Under the pieces are notes generated by a model that searched no databases, was not told the DNA's origin, and saw nothing but the letters and a program-made list of their open reading frames with translations. This document shows, piece by piece, positions 20,060 through 29,790 of a stretch of DNA of 64,000 nt. Positions within the stretch are counted from its first letter, which is position 1. Every line of letters starts with the position of its first letter. Position numbers and translations under genes: made by a program. Source of the DNA: an uncultured Oscillospiraceae bacterium (GTDB taxonomy: Bacteria; Bacillota; Clostridia; Oscillospirales; Oscillospiraceae); NCBI GenBank assembly GCA_947630645.1, contig CANRIF010000002.1:1-64000 (forward strand), in the 5' to 3' direction.

Positions 20060-21247
20060 ATGAAAACGCTTATGGTACTGGGCGCCAGCGCCCCGCAAGT
20101 CCAGCTGATGAAGGCCGCCAAGGGCCTGGGCTACAAGACGGTGGTATGCAGCATCCCCGGCAACTATCCCGGCTTCGCCGCCGCGGACGAGACCGCCTAC
20201 GCGGACATCTCCGACCCGGAGGCCGTGCTGGCGGCGGCCAAGCAGTTCCACGCCGACGGCATCGCCACCTGCTGCCTGGACACGGGCGTGCGGGCCATGG
20301 GCTACGCCTGCGAGAAACTGGGCCTGACCAATTTGAGCGAGGCGGCCGCCGTCTGCTCCGCCGACAAGTGGAGCATGAAAAACGCCTTCGCCGCCGCCGG
20401 CGTCAACACCGCCCGGTTCCGCCGGGTCACGGGCGAGGCGTCGCTGGCCGAGGCGCTGGAGACGCTGGAGCTGCCGGTCATCATCAAGGCCGTGGACCTG
20501 CAGGGCAGCCGGGGCATCTACATCTGCCGGACCCGGGAGGCCGCCTTCGAGAACGTCAACAAGACCCTGGCGGAGACAAAGCAGGACTTCTGCATCGTGG
20601 AGGAGTTCATCGAGGGCAACGAGCTGGGCGCCCAGTCCTTCGTCTACCACGGCAACGTCCTGTTCGTGCTGCCCCACGGGGACAACACCTACCTGAGCGG
20701 CACCAACGTGCCCGTGGGCCACTACGCGCCGCTGGACGCGCCGGACAGCGTCCTGGCAGCCGTGGACGAGCAGGTCCGCAAGGCCATCCGGGCCATCGGC
20801 CTGGACAACTGCGCCGTGAACCTGGACCTGATCGAGAAAGACGGGAAGGTATACGTCATCGAGTTGACCGGCCGGGCCGGGGCCACCTGCCTGCCGGAGA
20901 CAGTGAGCATCTACTATGGCATGAACTACTATGAGATGATCGCGGCCATGGCCGTGGGCGACGACCCCATCGCCATCTTCGACAAGCGCACCGACGCCCA
21001 CCGCCCCAACGCCTCCCGGATGCTCCTGTCGGAGAAGTCCGGCACGGTCAAGCGCATCGTGGACAACGTAAAGCGGGACGAGAGCATCTTCGACCTGTCC
21101 GTCATCGTCAAGGAGGGGGACCGGGTGGAGAAGTTCACCAACGCCAAGCACCGTCTGGGCCAGGTGATCGTCCAGGGCCCCACGCTGGAATGGTGCTTCG
21201 AGCGCATCGACGAGGTCCAGCGCCAGTTCGTCATCGAGATAGAGTGA
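20060..21247 (+). CDS. ATP-grasp ligase-like protein
   Basis: LPVIIKAVDLQGSRGIYICRT, EEFIEGNELGAQSFVY, VIELTGRAGATCLPE. Confidence 0.88.
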   Translation: MKTLMVLGASAPQVQLMKAAKGLGYKTVVCSIPGNYPGFAAADETAYADISDPEAVLAAAKQFHADGIATCCLDTGVRAMGYACEKLGLTNLSEAAAVCSADKWSMKNAFAAAGVNTARFRRVTGEASLAEALETLELPVIIKAVDLQGSRGIYICRTREAAFENVNKTLAETKQDFCIVEEFIEGNELGAQSFVYHGNVLFVLPHGDNTYLSGTNVPVGHYAPLDAPDSVLAAVDEQVRKAIRAIGLDNCAVNLDLIEKDGKVYVIELTGRAGATCLPETVSIYYGMNYYEMIAAMAVGDDPIAIFDKRTDAHRPNASRMLLSEKSGTVKRIVDNVKRDESIFDLSVIVKEGDRVEKFTNAKHRLGQVIVQGPTLEWCFERIDEVQRQFVIEIE

Positions 21248-21277
21248 GCGCCCAACCGGGCGCAGGAGGTGTGGGAT

Positions 21278-22237
21278 ATGACCACCGTTTCCGTCGCTAT
21301 ACCGTGCTATAAGTCCGCGGACACCATCGGCCCCGTGGTGGACGAGCTGCGCCGTGTGTTCGCCGGCCGGCCGGAATACGACTATCAGATCATCCTGGTC
21401 AACGACTACCCGGACGACGGCACCTTTGACGCGATCGAGTCCCTGTGCCGGGACGACGGGAAGATCGTGGGGGTGAATCTGTCGCGCAACTTCGGCCAGA
21501 CCGTGGCGAAGATGGCCGCCCTGCCCTATGTGAAGGGGGAGGTGCTGGTGTACATGGACGACGACGGCCAGCACCCGGCGGACCAGATCTTCCGCCTGGT
21601 GGAGAAGGTACAGGAGGGGTACGACGTGGTGTACGCCCGCTTCCCCCACAAGCACCACAGCGTCTTCAAACGCTTCACCAGCTGGCTCAACGGCAAGGTG
21701 CTGGAACTCAACGGCACCAAGCCCAAGGGCGTGGCCATCTCCAGCTTTTACGCCATGGGCCCCACGGCCATCGCCGCCCTGCGCCGCTATAAGAGCCCCT
21801 TCCCCTCCATGGGCGGGTATCTGGCCCATGTGGCCCGGCGGTACGCCAATGTGGATATGCCTCACCGGGACCGGCTGGCGGGCCATTCCAATTACACGCT
21901 GAGAAAGATGCTGTCCCTATGGCTGACGGGCTTCACCAACTTCTCCACCGTGCCGCTGCGGTTCGCCATCATCATCGGCACCCTCTTCGCCGGGGTGGGC
22001 TTCTTGTCCGCTATCGTGGTGGTGATCCGCAAACTGCTCAACCCCCACATCGCCGCGGGCTTCACCACCAGCATCGCCCTGCAGCTGGGCATCGGCGGCG
22101 TCATCATGCTGCTGCTGGGGCTGTGCGGCGAGTACATCGGCCGCATCTACATGACCGTGAGCAATATGCCCCAATATGAGGTCCGCCAGACCGTCAACGC
22201 CGACGCCGACGCGCCGGCGGAAAGGAGCAAAGGATGA
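21278..22237 (+). CDS. family 2 glycosyltransferase, polyprenyl-phosphate type
   Basis: MTTVSVAIPCYKSADTI..., YMDDDGQHPADQI, two C-terminal TMs; RBS GGAGG at 21264. Confidence 0.9.
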   Translation: MTTVSVAIPCYKSADTIGPVVDELRRVFAGRPEYDYQIILVNDYPDDGTFDAIESLCRDDGKIVGVNLSRNFGQTVAKMAALPYVKGEVLVYMDDDGQHPADQIFRLVEKVQEGYDVVYARFPHKHHSVFKRFTSWLNGKVLELNGTKPKGVAISSFYAMGPTAIAALRRYKSPFPSMGGYLAHVARRYANVDMPHRDRLAGHSNYTLRKMLSLWLTGFTNFSTVPLRFAIIIGTLFAGVGFLSAIVVVIRKLLNPHIAAGFTTSIALQLGIGGVIMLLLGLCGEYIGRIYMTVSNMPQYEVRQTVNADADAPAERSKG

Positions 22238-22308
22238 TGCCTGCTCTCCGCGGTGCTTTCGGACGCCGCACAGAGCAGAAATCCTGATAAAGAAAGGAAA
22301 CTCCATAT

Positions 22309-23397
22309 ATGGAAAACAACCCTCTCAGACCTCTGTTCGACAAGCTGTACGTCACCATCGAGGGTCGGGTCAACGCCCGAAAAGACTACAAAAGCGGCCG
22401 TAAATACGCCCGCGGCCTAGGGCACGACCCTCGTGTCACCGAAAAGTATGCAACCGAGATACGTCCCTATTGGAAGCAGTTCAAGGTGTCCGTCCCACGG
22501 CGCTTCTGGTTCGATCTGCTGGCCAACAAGGACAAGCCCTTCAGTCCCAAGTACATCCCGGACGACCTGTGGTTCTCCCGCATAGTTCCCTATTACAGCG
22601 ACACCATCCTGGCCAAGGCGTGGCAGGACAAATGTATCCAGAACATCCTGTTCCCGGATATGCGCCATCCGGAGACGGTGGTCAAGTGTATCGCCGGGGT
22701 GTTTTATGACGACGGACTGGGCCTGCTCACCCAGGAGCAGGCCGTGGCGCGCTGCCACGGAGCGGGCCGGGTCATCGTCAAGCCCTCCATCGGCAGCGGC
22801 GGCGGACGGGGCATCAAGTTCTGCGACATCGGCGACATGACCGACGGCGAGGTCCTCTCCCTTTTCCGCGACAGCGGGAAGAATTTCATCATCCAGAAAA
22901 AGCTGGTCCAGCACCCGGACTTGGCGCGGATGAACGTCGGCAGTCTGAACACCCTGCGGATCATCACCTTCCTGCACGGAGGCCGGGTCCATGTGCTTTC
23001 CTCTGTGCTTCGCATCGGCGGTGCGGACAGCGAGGTGGACAACGTCTCCCAGGGTGGGTTCCAGTGCAACATAGGGCCAGACGGGCGGCTGTGCGGCAAA
23101 GCCATGACCCACTTCCGGGGCAAATGGGAATATTTCGCCATCCACCCAGGCAGCGGCATCCCCTTCTCGGACGTGGTGGTGCCAGGCTACGACAAGGTGC
23201 TTCGGGCCGTCACTTTCTACGCCGCCCGGATGCCCCACTTCAAGATCATCGGCTGGGACATCGCCGTGGACCCGGACGCGGAGCCGGTGCTGATCGAGTT
23301 CAACGCCCTGCCCGGGCATAATCAGGAGACAGAAGGCCCCATGTTCGGCGATTTGACCGATCAGGTGCTGGAGGAGGTCTTCGGCCGGCGCAAATAA
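22309..23397 (+). CDS. sugar-transfer-associated ATP-grasp protein
   Basis: RVIVKPSIGSGGGRGIKF, NVGSLNTLRIITFLHGGRVHVLSSVLRIG, GWDIAVDPDAEPVLIEFNALPGHNQETE. Confidence 0.85.
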   Translation: MENNPLRPLFDKLYVTIEGRVNARKDYKSGRKYARGLGHDPRVTEKYATEIRPYWKQFKVSVPRRFWFDLLANKDKPFSPKYIPDDLWFSRIVPYYSDTILAKAWQDKCIQNILFPDMRHPETVVKCIAGVFYDDGLGLLTQEQAVARCHGAGRVIVKPSIGSGGGRGIKFCDIGDMTDGEVLSLFRDSGKNFIIQKKLVQHPDLARMNVGSLNTLRIITFLHGGRVHVLSSVLRIGGADSEVDNVSQGGFQCNIGPDGRLCGKAMTHFRGKWEYFAIHPGSGIPFSDVVVPGYDKVLRAVTFYAARMPHFKIIGWDIAVDPDAEPVLIEFNALPGHNQETEGPMFGDLTDQVLEEVFGRRK

Positions 23398-23417
23398 CAC
23401 AAAGGACCGTTTTTGCT

Positions 23418-24683
23418 ATGAAGCTGATCCTGCTTGCCAACGGTTTCCCCTACGGCCCCTGGGAGCCGTTTTTAGAGACGGAGACAAAATACTATCAGGG
23501 CTTTGAGGACGTGTACGTCTGCGCCATGCAGCTGCGGCGGGAGCATATGGGTTCCTGCCGGCCCCTGCCCTCGGACCGGTTCCACGTCTGCCCGGTGCCC
23601 TTCTCCCTGCCCGCCTGCATCCCCGGCTGTCTCCGGGCGCTGTTCAGCCGGGACCTCTACGGGGAGCTGGCCCGGCTGGCTCGGGAGCATCGGCTCTCCC
23701 TGACCCGGATGGCGTGGCTGTTCTTCTACCTGGGCCGCTCTTTCCATGAGGCCGCCCTTATCGGCCGGTATCTGCGAAAGCAGGGCGTGACCCAGCCCGG
23801 GGAGCGGGTGGTGCTGTACAGCTACCGCTTCGACTACCAGCCCTATGTGGCGCTGCTGCTGAAGAAAAAGTACTTCCCTGATGCCGCGGTGATCGCCCGC
23901 GGCCACCGATATGACCTATACGAGCAGGAGCGCGGCTGCGGCTACATCCCCATGCGGCCGGCGCTGCTGGCGCGGCTGGACAAGGTGGTGCTGATCGCCC
24001 AGGACGGCCGGCGCTATCTGGCGGAGCGGTACCCCGCCTGGCGGGACAAGCTCACCGTCTCCCTGCTGGGCACGGAGGATCATGGCCCCGGTCCGGCGCC
24101 GGATGGGGACGGCCCTTTCCGGCTGGTGAGTTGTTCCGCCCTCACCGGCAACAAGCGGGTGGCCCTGATCGCCCAGGCCCTGGCGGGCGTCACCGACCGC
24201 CCCGTCCTCTGGACCCACTATGGCGACGGCCCGCTGATGGGTGAGCTGCGCGCCCTGTGTGAAAAGCTGCCGGCCAACGTCCATTGGGAACTGCCCGGCC
24301 ACATCGGTAACGCCGATCTCATGGCCGAGTACGCCCGCCGGCCGGCCCATCTGTTCGTCAACGCCAGCTCCTCCGAGGGCATCCCCGTGTCCATCATGGA
24401 GGCCATGAGTTTTTCCATCCCCTGTATCGCCACGGACGTGGGGGGCACGAGGGAGATCGTCCGCACCGGAGAGAACGGGACGCTGCTGCCGGCGGATGTG
24501 ACCGCCCAGGCGCTGCGGCAGGCCATCGTCTCCTTCGCCGATATGCCGCCGGAGAAATACGCGGCCTGCCGGACGCGGGCGCGGGCCTTCTGGCAGGAAC
24601 ACTACTGCGCGGAGAAAAATTACGCCGCCTTCGCCGCCTGGCTGCGTCAACTCGGCGAGGAGAGAGCGGACGCTTCATCATAA
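23418..24683 (+). CDS. family 4 glycosyltransferase
   Basis: SSEGIPVSIMEAMSFSIPCIATDVGGTREIV. Confidence 0.9.
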   Translation: MKLILLANGFPYGPWEPFLETETKYYQGFEDVYVCAMQLRREHMGSCRPLPSDRFHVCPVPFSLPACIPGCLRALFSRDLYGELARLAREHRLSLTRMAWLFFYLGRSFHEAALIGRYLRKQGVTQPGERVVLYSYRFDYQPYVALLLKKKYFPDAAVIARGHRYDLYEQERGCGYIPMRPALLARLDKVVLIAQDGRRYLAERYPAWRDKLTVSLLGTEDHGPGPAPDGDGPFRLVSCSALTGNKRVALIAQALAGVTDRPVLWTHYGDGPLMGELRALCEKLPANVHWELPGHIGNADLMAEYARRPAHLFVNASSSEGIPVSIMEAMSFSIPCIATDVGGTREIVRTGENGTLLPADVTAQALRQAIVSFADMPPEKYAACRTRARAFWQEHYCAEKNYAAFAAWLRQLGEERADASS

Positions 24684-24698
24684 AAACGGAGGAACACC

Positions 24699-25697
24699 AT
24701 GAGCAAGAAGAAGAACAAGGAACAAACCAAGTCGTATTGGTTCCGGGAACTATTCAAAACGCTGCCTGACATAGCAAAGCAGTCCGGCTACGGGCTGCCG
24801 CGCATCGCCATGTCCTATGCCGCCGGCTATATCCTGCACAGCGCGGATTCGGAGAAATTCCGCACCCTGCATCTTTACGAATACTCCCTGAAAAAGCGTT
24901 CCACATTCATCGGCAACCGGGCCACTCATCGGTTCAGCGACACGCTCAACGCCGCCGCCTCGGCGGAGGATATGGCCGTCATGGATGACAAGCATCTCTT
25001 CAACACCGTCTTTAGGGACTATATACGCCGGGACTGGATCTATATCCCGGACAGCACGCCGGAGCAGATCGGGGCGTTCCTGGACCGGAACAGCGCCTTC
25101 CTTGCCAAGCCCGCCCGCTCCACCCAGGGCTACGGTATCTGCAAATATATCACGGCCGAACTGGATCGGACCGCGTTCCTGGAGCAGTATCGGGACAAGC
25201 CCTTCCTGCTGGAGACCTTCATCCGCCAGCATCCCGCCCTGGAGGCGCTGAATCCCTCCACGGTGAACACCGCCCGTATCCAGACCATCCGCAAGGGCGA
25301 CCGGGTCCAGGTGGTGGGCGGGTGCGTCCGCGTCGGCGGCTCGGGTGCCACCGTGGACAACTTCCACCAGGGCGGCGTGGCCTATCCGCTGGATATGGAC
25401 AGCGGCATCGTAACGGCCCCCGGCCGACGGCTGACCGGCGAGATATTCCTGCGCCACCCGTCCTCCGGCGTTCTCATGCCCGGCTTCCAGATGCCCTTTT
25501 GGGACCAGGCGGTGCAGATGGTCCAACAGGCGGCCGTCACCCCCCCGCACATCGGCTACGTCGGTTGGGATGTAGCCTTCACCCAGGACGGCCCGGAACT
25601 GATCGAGGGCAACATCAATTACCCCGACCCCATCGTCTTCCAGCTGGACGGGCAGGGCAAGTACCGGATGGTCCGTGACTTCGTGGAGGGGACATGA
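24699..25697 (+). CDS. sugar-transfer-associated ATP-grasp protein
   Basis: FLAKPARSTQGYGICKY, NPSTVNTARIQTIRKGDRVQVVGGCVRVG, GWDVAFTQDGPELIEGNINYP. Confidence 0.82.
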   Translation: MSKKKNKEQTKSYWFRELFKTLPDIAKQSGYGLPRIAMSYAAGYILHSADSEKFRTLHLYEYSLKKRSTFIGNRATHRFSDTLNAAASAEDMAVMDDKHLFNTVFRDYIRRDWIYIPDSTPEQIGAFLDRNSAFLAKPARSTQGYGICKYITAELDRTAFLEQYRDKPFLLETFIRQHPALEALNPSTVNTARIQTIRKGDRVQVVGGCVRVGGSGATVDNFHQGGVAYPLDMDSGIVTAPGRRLTGEIFLRHPSSGVLMPGFQMPFWDQAVQMVQQAAVTPPHIGYVGWDVAFTQDGPELIEGNINYPDPIVFQLDGQGKYRMVRDFVEGT

Positions 25698-26698
25698 CGC
25701 CGTATATCTCCGTTATCGTCCCGGTCTATAATGTCGAGCCGTATCTGCGCCAGTGTGTAGACAGCATTTTGGCCCAGACGTTTTCCGACTTTGAACTGAT
25801 CCTGGTAGATGACGGCTCCCCCGACGGCTGCCCCGCCATCTGCGACGAATACGCCGCCCGCGACAGCCGCGTCTCCGTCATCCACCAGCAAAACGCCGGC
25901 CTCACCCAGGCCAGGAGATCCGGCTTGCTCCGCGCGTCGGCCGACTATGTCTGCTTCGTGGACAGCGACGACTGGGTGGTCCCTCACTGGCTGGAGACCC
26001 TGCACAGCATCATAGAGGGCAACGGGCATCCGGATATGGTCGTCTTTGAGCATGAGCGTGACACGGGGCCAACGGAGTATCCTGTTCTGGCGGAGGAGGG
26101 CTATTACGACCGGGCGCGGATGGAACGGGAGATCCTTCCCTATATGCTGTGCGACCTGCGCCGACGGCCCTTCGGCACCCAACTCCTTCCCGGTATGCTC
26201 TGCACCAAGGCAGCAAAGCGGCATCTGTTTCTGGACCATTATATCCCGGACGATGTGTCCATCACGCTCTTTGAAGACATGGCCATGTGCTATGAGTGCA
26301 TCTATCACGCTTCGTCCATGTATGTTTGCCGTCAGGCGTTGTATGTATATCGGCGCCGGGAACAGTCCCTATTGACCGGTTTCCGGCCGCAGTTCCTGCG
26401 GGAGGTCGGTGTCTGCTTCGGCTATATCCGCAGCCGTCTGGGCGGAAAAGCCCCGGTGCTGGACAAGGAGATAAACGCCGCCTTCCTCCGCAAAGTGCTG
26501 GTGGGCGCGGTACAGCTGCTGGCCCACACCGACAGCATCGGCGAGGCCGCCCGGGACCTGCAGCAGGCGCTGCGGGATACGGACATACCGCGGCAGCTCA
26601 CCTTTGCCGGCCTGCCCTGGGATATGAAGCTGTACCTGCTGCTTCTCAAGTGCCGGCTGTATCGGGCCGCCGCGCTCGTTACAAAGTATAAAATGTAG
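25694..26698 (+). CDS. family 2 glycosyltransferase (tandem paralog 1)
   Basis: ISVIVPVYNVEPYLRQCVDSILAQTFSDFELILVDDGSPDGCPAICDEYAARDSRVSVIHQQNAGL. Confidence 0.93.
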   Translation: MTPYISVIVPVYNVEPYLRQCVDSILAQTFSDFELILVDDGSPDGCPAICDEYAARDSRVSVIHQQNAGLTQARRSGLLRASADYVCFVDSDDWVVPHWLETLHSIIEGNGHPDMVVFEHERDTGPTEYPVLAEEGYYDRARMEREILPYMLCDLRRRPFGTQLLPGMLCTKAAKRHLFLDHYIPDDVSITLFEDMAMCYECIYHASSMYVCRQALYVYRRREQSLLTGFRPQFLREVGVCFGYIRSRLGGKAPVLDKEINAAFLRKVLVGAVQLLAHTDSIGEAARDLQQALRDTDIPRQLTFAGLPWDMKLYLLLLKCRLYRAAALVTKYKM

Positions 26699-26716
26699 CG
26701 TCAAGGAGACGGATGT

Positions 26717-27739
26717 ATGATCTCTGTCATCGTTCCCGTATATAAGGCCGAACCCTATCTGCGCCAGTGCGTAGACAGCATCCTCGCGCAGACCCTCTCC
26801 GATCTGGAGATCATCCTGGTGGACGACGGCTCCCCCGACGGCTGCCCCGCCATCTGTGACGAATACGCCGCCAAGGACCCCCGTGTCCGGGTCATCCATA
26901 AGGAAAACGGCGGCCCCGCCTCGTCAGTGATCGCCGGCGTACAGGCCGCCACGGGGGAATACATCGGTTTTGTGGACAGCGACGACTGGATAGACCCTAA
27001 TTATTACGCCGACCTATACCGGGGCATCATACAGAACGGAGCCGACGCCGTGGAGGCGGAGCGGGTCATAGAGTCCCAGCCGCCCTTTGTCCGCAGGCGC
27101 AGCGAGCCGATCGTTTATGAGGGGCCGGAACAGATACAACTTCTGCTGCGGCGGTTCTTCCTCGCTTTTCTGGATCAGAGCGGCCTCCGGTGGCCCGTCA
27201 CCTACGCGCGCTGGGACAAGCTGTACCGCCGGGCGCTGTGGACGGACAGTCTACACCTGATGGACGGGCGGATCGTGCTGGACGACGACCGGATGGAGAA
27301 CGCCGCCGTACTTTCCCTTTGCGGCAAGTTCGTCCTGCTGGCCGGCACCGCAAAATACCACTACCGACAGACGGCCGGCTCCGTCTCCAGCGGCTATGCG
27401 CTGTCACCGCCCAGCAACAGCGGCAGGCTGTATGCGGCCTTGGACCGCATCGCCAGCGTCCGCGGTCTGGACACCGAACCTGTGGAGATATATGTCGGCG
27501 GGGCTGCCTACCGGCAGATCTACGCCGCCGCCCGGCAGGCGGGCGTCCCGCTCCGGGAAAAACGCGCCAAGATAAAAGAACATCTATCGATATGTCCCCC
27601 CGGTACATTGAAAAAATACGCCAAGGCGCGGGGCGGGCTGTTTGTTCGGCTGTTCTGTACTATGCTTCAGGCAGGCTTTGTCGCTCCCTGTATTGGAATC
27701 GTGACGCTCTATGCCGCCCTATCTGGAGAGAAAGGCTAA
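26717..27739 (+). CDS. family 2 glycosyltransferase (tandem paralog 2)
   Basis: ISVIVPVYKAEPYLRQCVDSILAQTLSDLEIILVDDGSPDGCPAICDEYAAKDPRVRVIHKENGG. Confidence 0.93.
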   Translation: MISVIVPVYKAEPYLRQCVDSILAQTLSDLEIILVDDGSPDGCPAICDEYAAKDPRVRVIHKENGGPASSVIAGVQAATGEYIGFVDSDDWIDPNYYADLYRGIIQNGADAVEAERVIESQPPFVRRRSEPIVYEGPEQIQLLLRRFFLAFLDQSGLRWPVTYARWDKLYRRALWTDSLHLMDGRIVLDDDRMENAAVLSLCGKFVLLAGTAKYHYRQTAGSVSSGYALSPPSNSGRLYAALDRIASVRGLDTEPVEIYVGGAAYRQIYAAARQAGVPLREKRAKIKEHLSICPPGTLKKYAKARGGLFVRLFCTMLQAGFVAPCIGIVTLYAALSGEKG

Positions 27740-27752
27740 AGAGGAAAAAAAT

Positions 27753-28733
27753 ATGGCAAACATATCGGTCATCGTCCCGGTCTATAAGGTGGAGCCATAC
27801 CTGCGCCGGTGCGTGGACAGCATCCTCGGACAGGACTTTGAGAACTTCGAGCTGATCCTGGTGGACGACGGCTCCCCCGACGGCTGCCCCGCCATCTGCG
27901 ACGAATACGCCCAAAAGGATGGGCGCGTCCGGGTCATCCATCAGGAGAACACAGGCCAGTCCACCGCACGGAATCGGGCAGTCGCTCTCACGGAGGCCCA
28001 ATTCATCACCTTTGTGGACGGGGACGATTGGATCGCGCCAGGCTATCTCTCCGCCCTATACGATGCCATAAAGCGCACGGATGCGGGCATAGCCGCGGCT
28101 CGGATATGCACAGAGATACCCCAGCCCGACGGGTCTACCTCCCAGCAACTCTATCCTCTGCCGCAAAAGCTGCTGATGGAGCGGGACGAGGCACTGCAAG
28201 CACTGTGTATGGAGGGTGTCAGCGGCGTAAGTGGGTTTTTATGCGGTAAACTTATCCACAGGGAAAACGCACTGGCCCATCCGTTCCCGGACGGGCGGCT
28301 TTTTGAGGATTCCTTTGCCGTCTGGCGGCAGGTCGCGGACGCTGGGCAGCTTGTGTGTGTGCCGGAAGCTCTGTACCACTGTCTGACTAGAGCCGACAGT
28401 TCCCAGCGCCAGGCCTTTCAGCCCCGGCACATGGATCTGATCGATGCGGTACAAGACATGATGGAGCAGTTTCGGCAGCAGGAAATGCCCCCGGCGGTGA
28501 TGAACGCCGGGGCGTACAAAGTCTGCCGGGCTTGTTATGTGACCGCCTATCATGCCGCCGAACTGCCCTATCGGGAATTTCGCGCCGTCTGTGGCAAGGT
28601 GACGCCCCTGCTGCGGGAGCATCTGTCCGCCGCCTGGGCCACAGGACGGTTGAGCAGACGGGACCGGACCCTTTATCAGCTGCTGCTGCGCTGCCGCCCG
28701 GCGTTTTACGCCGCCGCAAAGCTTCACGGCTGA
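27753..28733 (+). CDS. family 2 glycosyltransferase (tandem paralog 3)
   Basis: MANISVIVPVYKVEPYLRRCVDSILGQDFENFELILVDDGSPDGCPAICDEY. Confidence 0.92.
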   Translation: MANISVIVPVYKVEPYLRRCVDSILGQDFENFELILVDDGSPDGCPAICDEYAQKDGRVRVIHQENTGQSTARNRAVALTEAQFITFVDGDDWIAPGYLSALYDAIKRTDAGIAAARICTEIPQPDGSTSQQLYPLPQKLLMERDEALQALCMEGVSGVSGFLCGKLIHRENALAHPFPDGRLFEDSFAVWRQVADAGQLVCVPEALYHCLTRADSSQRQAFQPRHMDLIDAVQDMMEQFRQQEMPPAVMNAGAYKVCRACYVTAYHAAELPYREFRAVCGKVTPLLREHLSAAWATGRLSRRDRTLYQLLLRCRPAFYAAAKLHG

Positions 28734-28766
28734 TAATGGCCTTAAAACGCGCTTAGGAGAAACATC

Positions 28767-29771
28767 ATGACGCCCTCTTTTTCCGTCGTTGTTCCCGTCT
28801 ATAATGTCGAGCCGTATCTGCGCCAATGTATAGACAGCATCCTCGGACAGTCATTTTCCGACTTTGAACTGATCCTGGTGGACGACGGCTCCCCCGACGG
28901 CTGCCCCGCCATCTGTGACGAGTACGCCGCTCGCGACAGCCGCATCACCGTCATCCACCAGCAAAATGCCGGTCTTGCCAAGGCCAGAAAGTCCGGCTTG
29001 CTCCGGGCGTCGGCAGACTATGTCTGCTTTGTGGACAGCGACGACTGGGTGGTCCCCCACTGGCTGGAAACCGTATGGAAGGAGGCCCGGGCCAACGGTC
29101 TGCCGGACATCGTCCTTTTTGATCAACGTCGTGACGTGGGCGAGTCATCCAACGCTATCCTCGCCCAGCCTGGGTACTACGACAAGGCCCGGCTAGAGGC
29201 GGAGATCTATCCCTATATGCTCTGTGACCGGCGGCGCAAACCTTTTGGCTGGCCGATGATCCCGGCCTTTGTCTGGTCCCGGGCCACACGGCGGGAACTC
29301 CTGCTGGCCCACTATATTGAGGACGATTCAGGGATCACCCTCTATGAGGACATCGCCATGAGTTATGAGTGTATGTACTATGCCCGGAACATGGTCATCA
29401 TCTCCGAGCCGTTGTACATTTACCGCCAACGCGAGGGTTCCATCCTGTCCGGCGCCAGGCCCCGGTATTTCGCGGAGATAAAGGCCTGCTATGATTACCT
29501 GCGGTCCCATCTGGGCGGCAAGGACGCCGCGCTGGACTGGCAGATCAACGCCTCATATCTCTTCAAGGTCATCGGCGGCTTTGTGTGGGAACTGGACCCT
29601 GCCGGCGATGTGCGGCAGGCCGCCCGCCGCGTCCGGGCCGGGCTGGGACAGACGGATACAGTGCGCGTTCTCTCCTTTGCCGGACTTCCTGTGAATATGA
29701 AGCTCTTCCTCGCACTGCTCAAATGCAAGCTGTTCCTGCCCGCCACTTGGCTCGTCAAGCTGCGGATGTGA
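28767..29771 (+). CDS. family 2 glycosyltransferase (tandem paralog 4)
   Basis: FSVVVPVYNVEPYLRQCIDSILGQSFSDFELILVDDGSPDGCPAICDEYAARDSR. Confidence 0.93.
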   Translation: MTPSFSVVVPVYNVEPYLRQCIDSILGQSFSDFELILVDDGSPDGCPAICDEYAARDSRITVIHQQNAGLAKARKSGLLRASADYVCFVDSDDWVVPHWLETVWKEARANGLPDIVLFDQRRDVGESSNAILAQPGYYDKARLEAEIYPYMLCDRRRKPFGWPMIPAFVWSRATRRELLLAHYIEDDSGITLYEDIAMSYECMYYARNMVIISEPLYIYRQREGSILSGARPRYFAEIKACYDYLRSHLGGKDAALDWQINASYLFKVIGGFVWELDPAGDVRQAARRVRAGLGQTDTVRVLSFAGLPVNMKLFLALLKCKLFLPATWLVKLRM

Positions 29772-29790
29772 CCGCGCCCAGGAGGTTTTT

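Noticed and set aside
18887-25697. ATP-grasp RiPP (microviridin-like) biosynthetic cluster
   Set aside because: No precursor peptide or transporter/peptidase signature; ATP-grasp types and context fit glycan biosynthesis better
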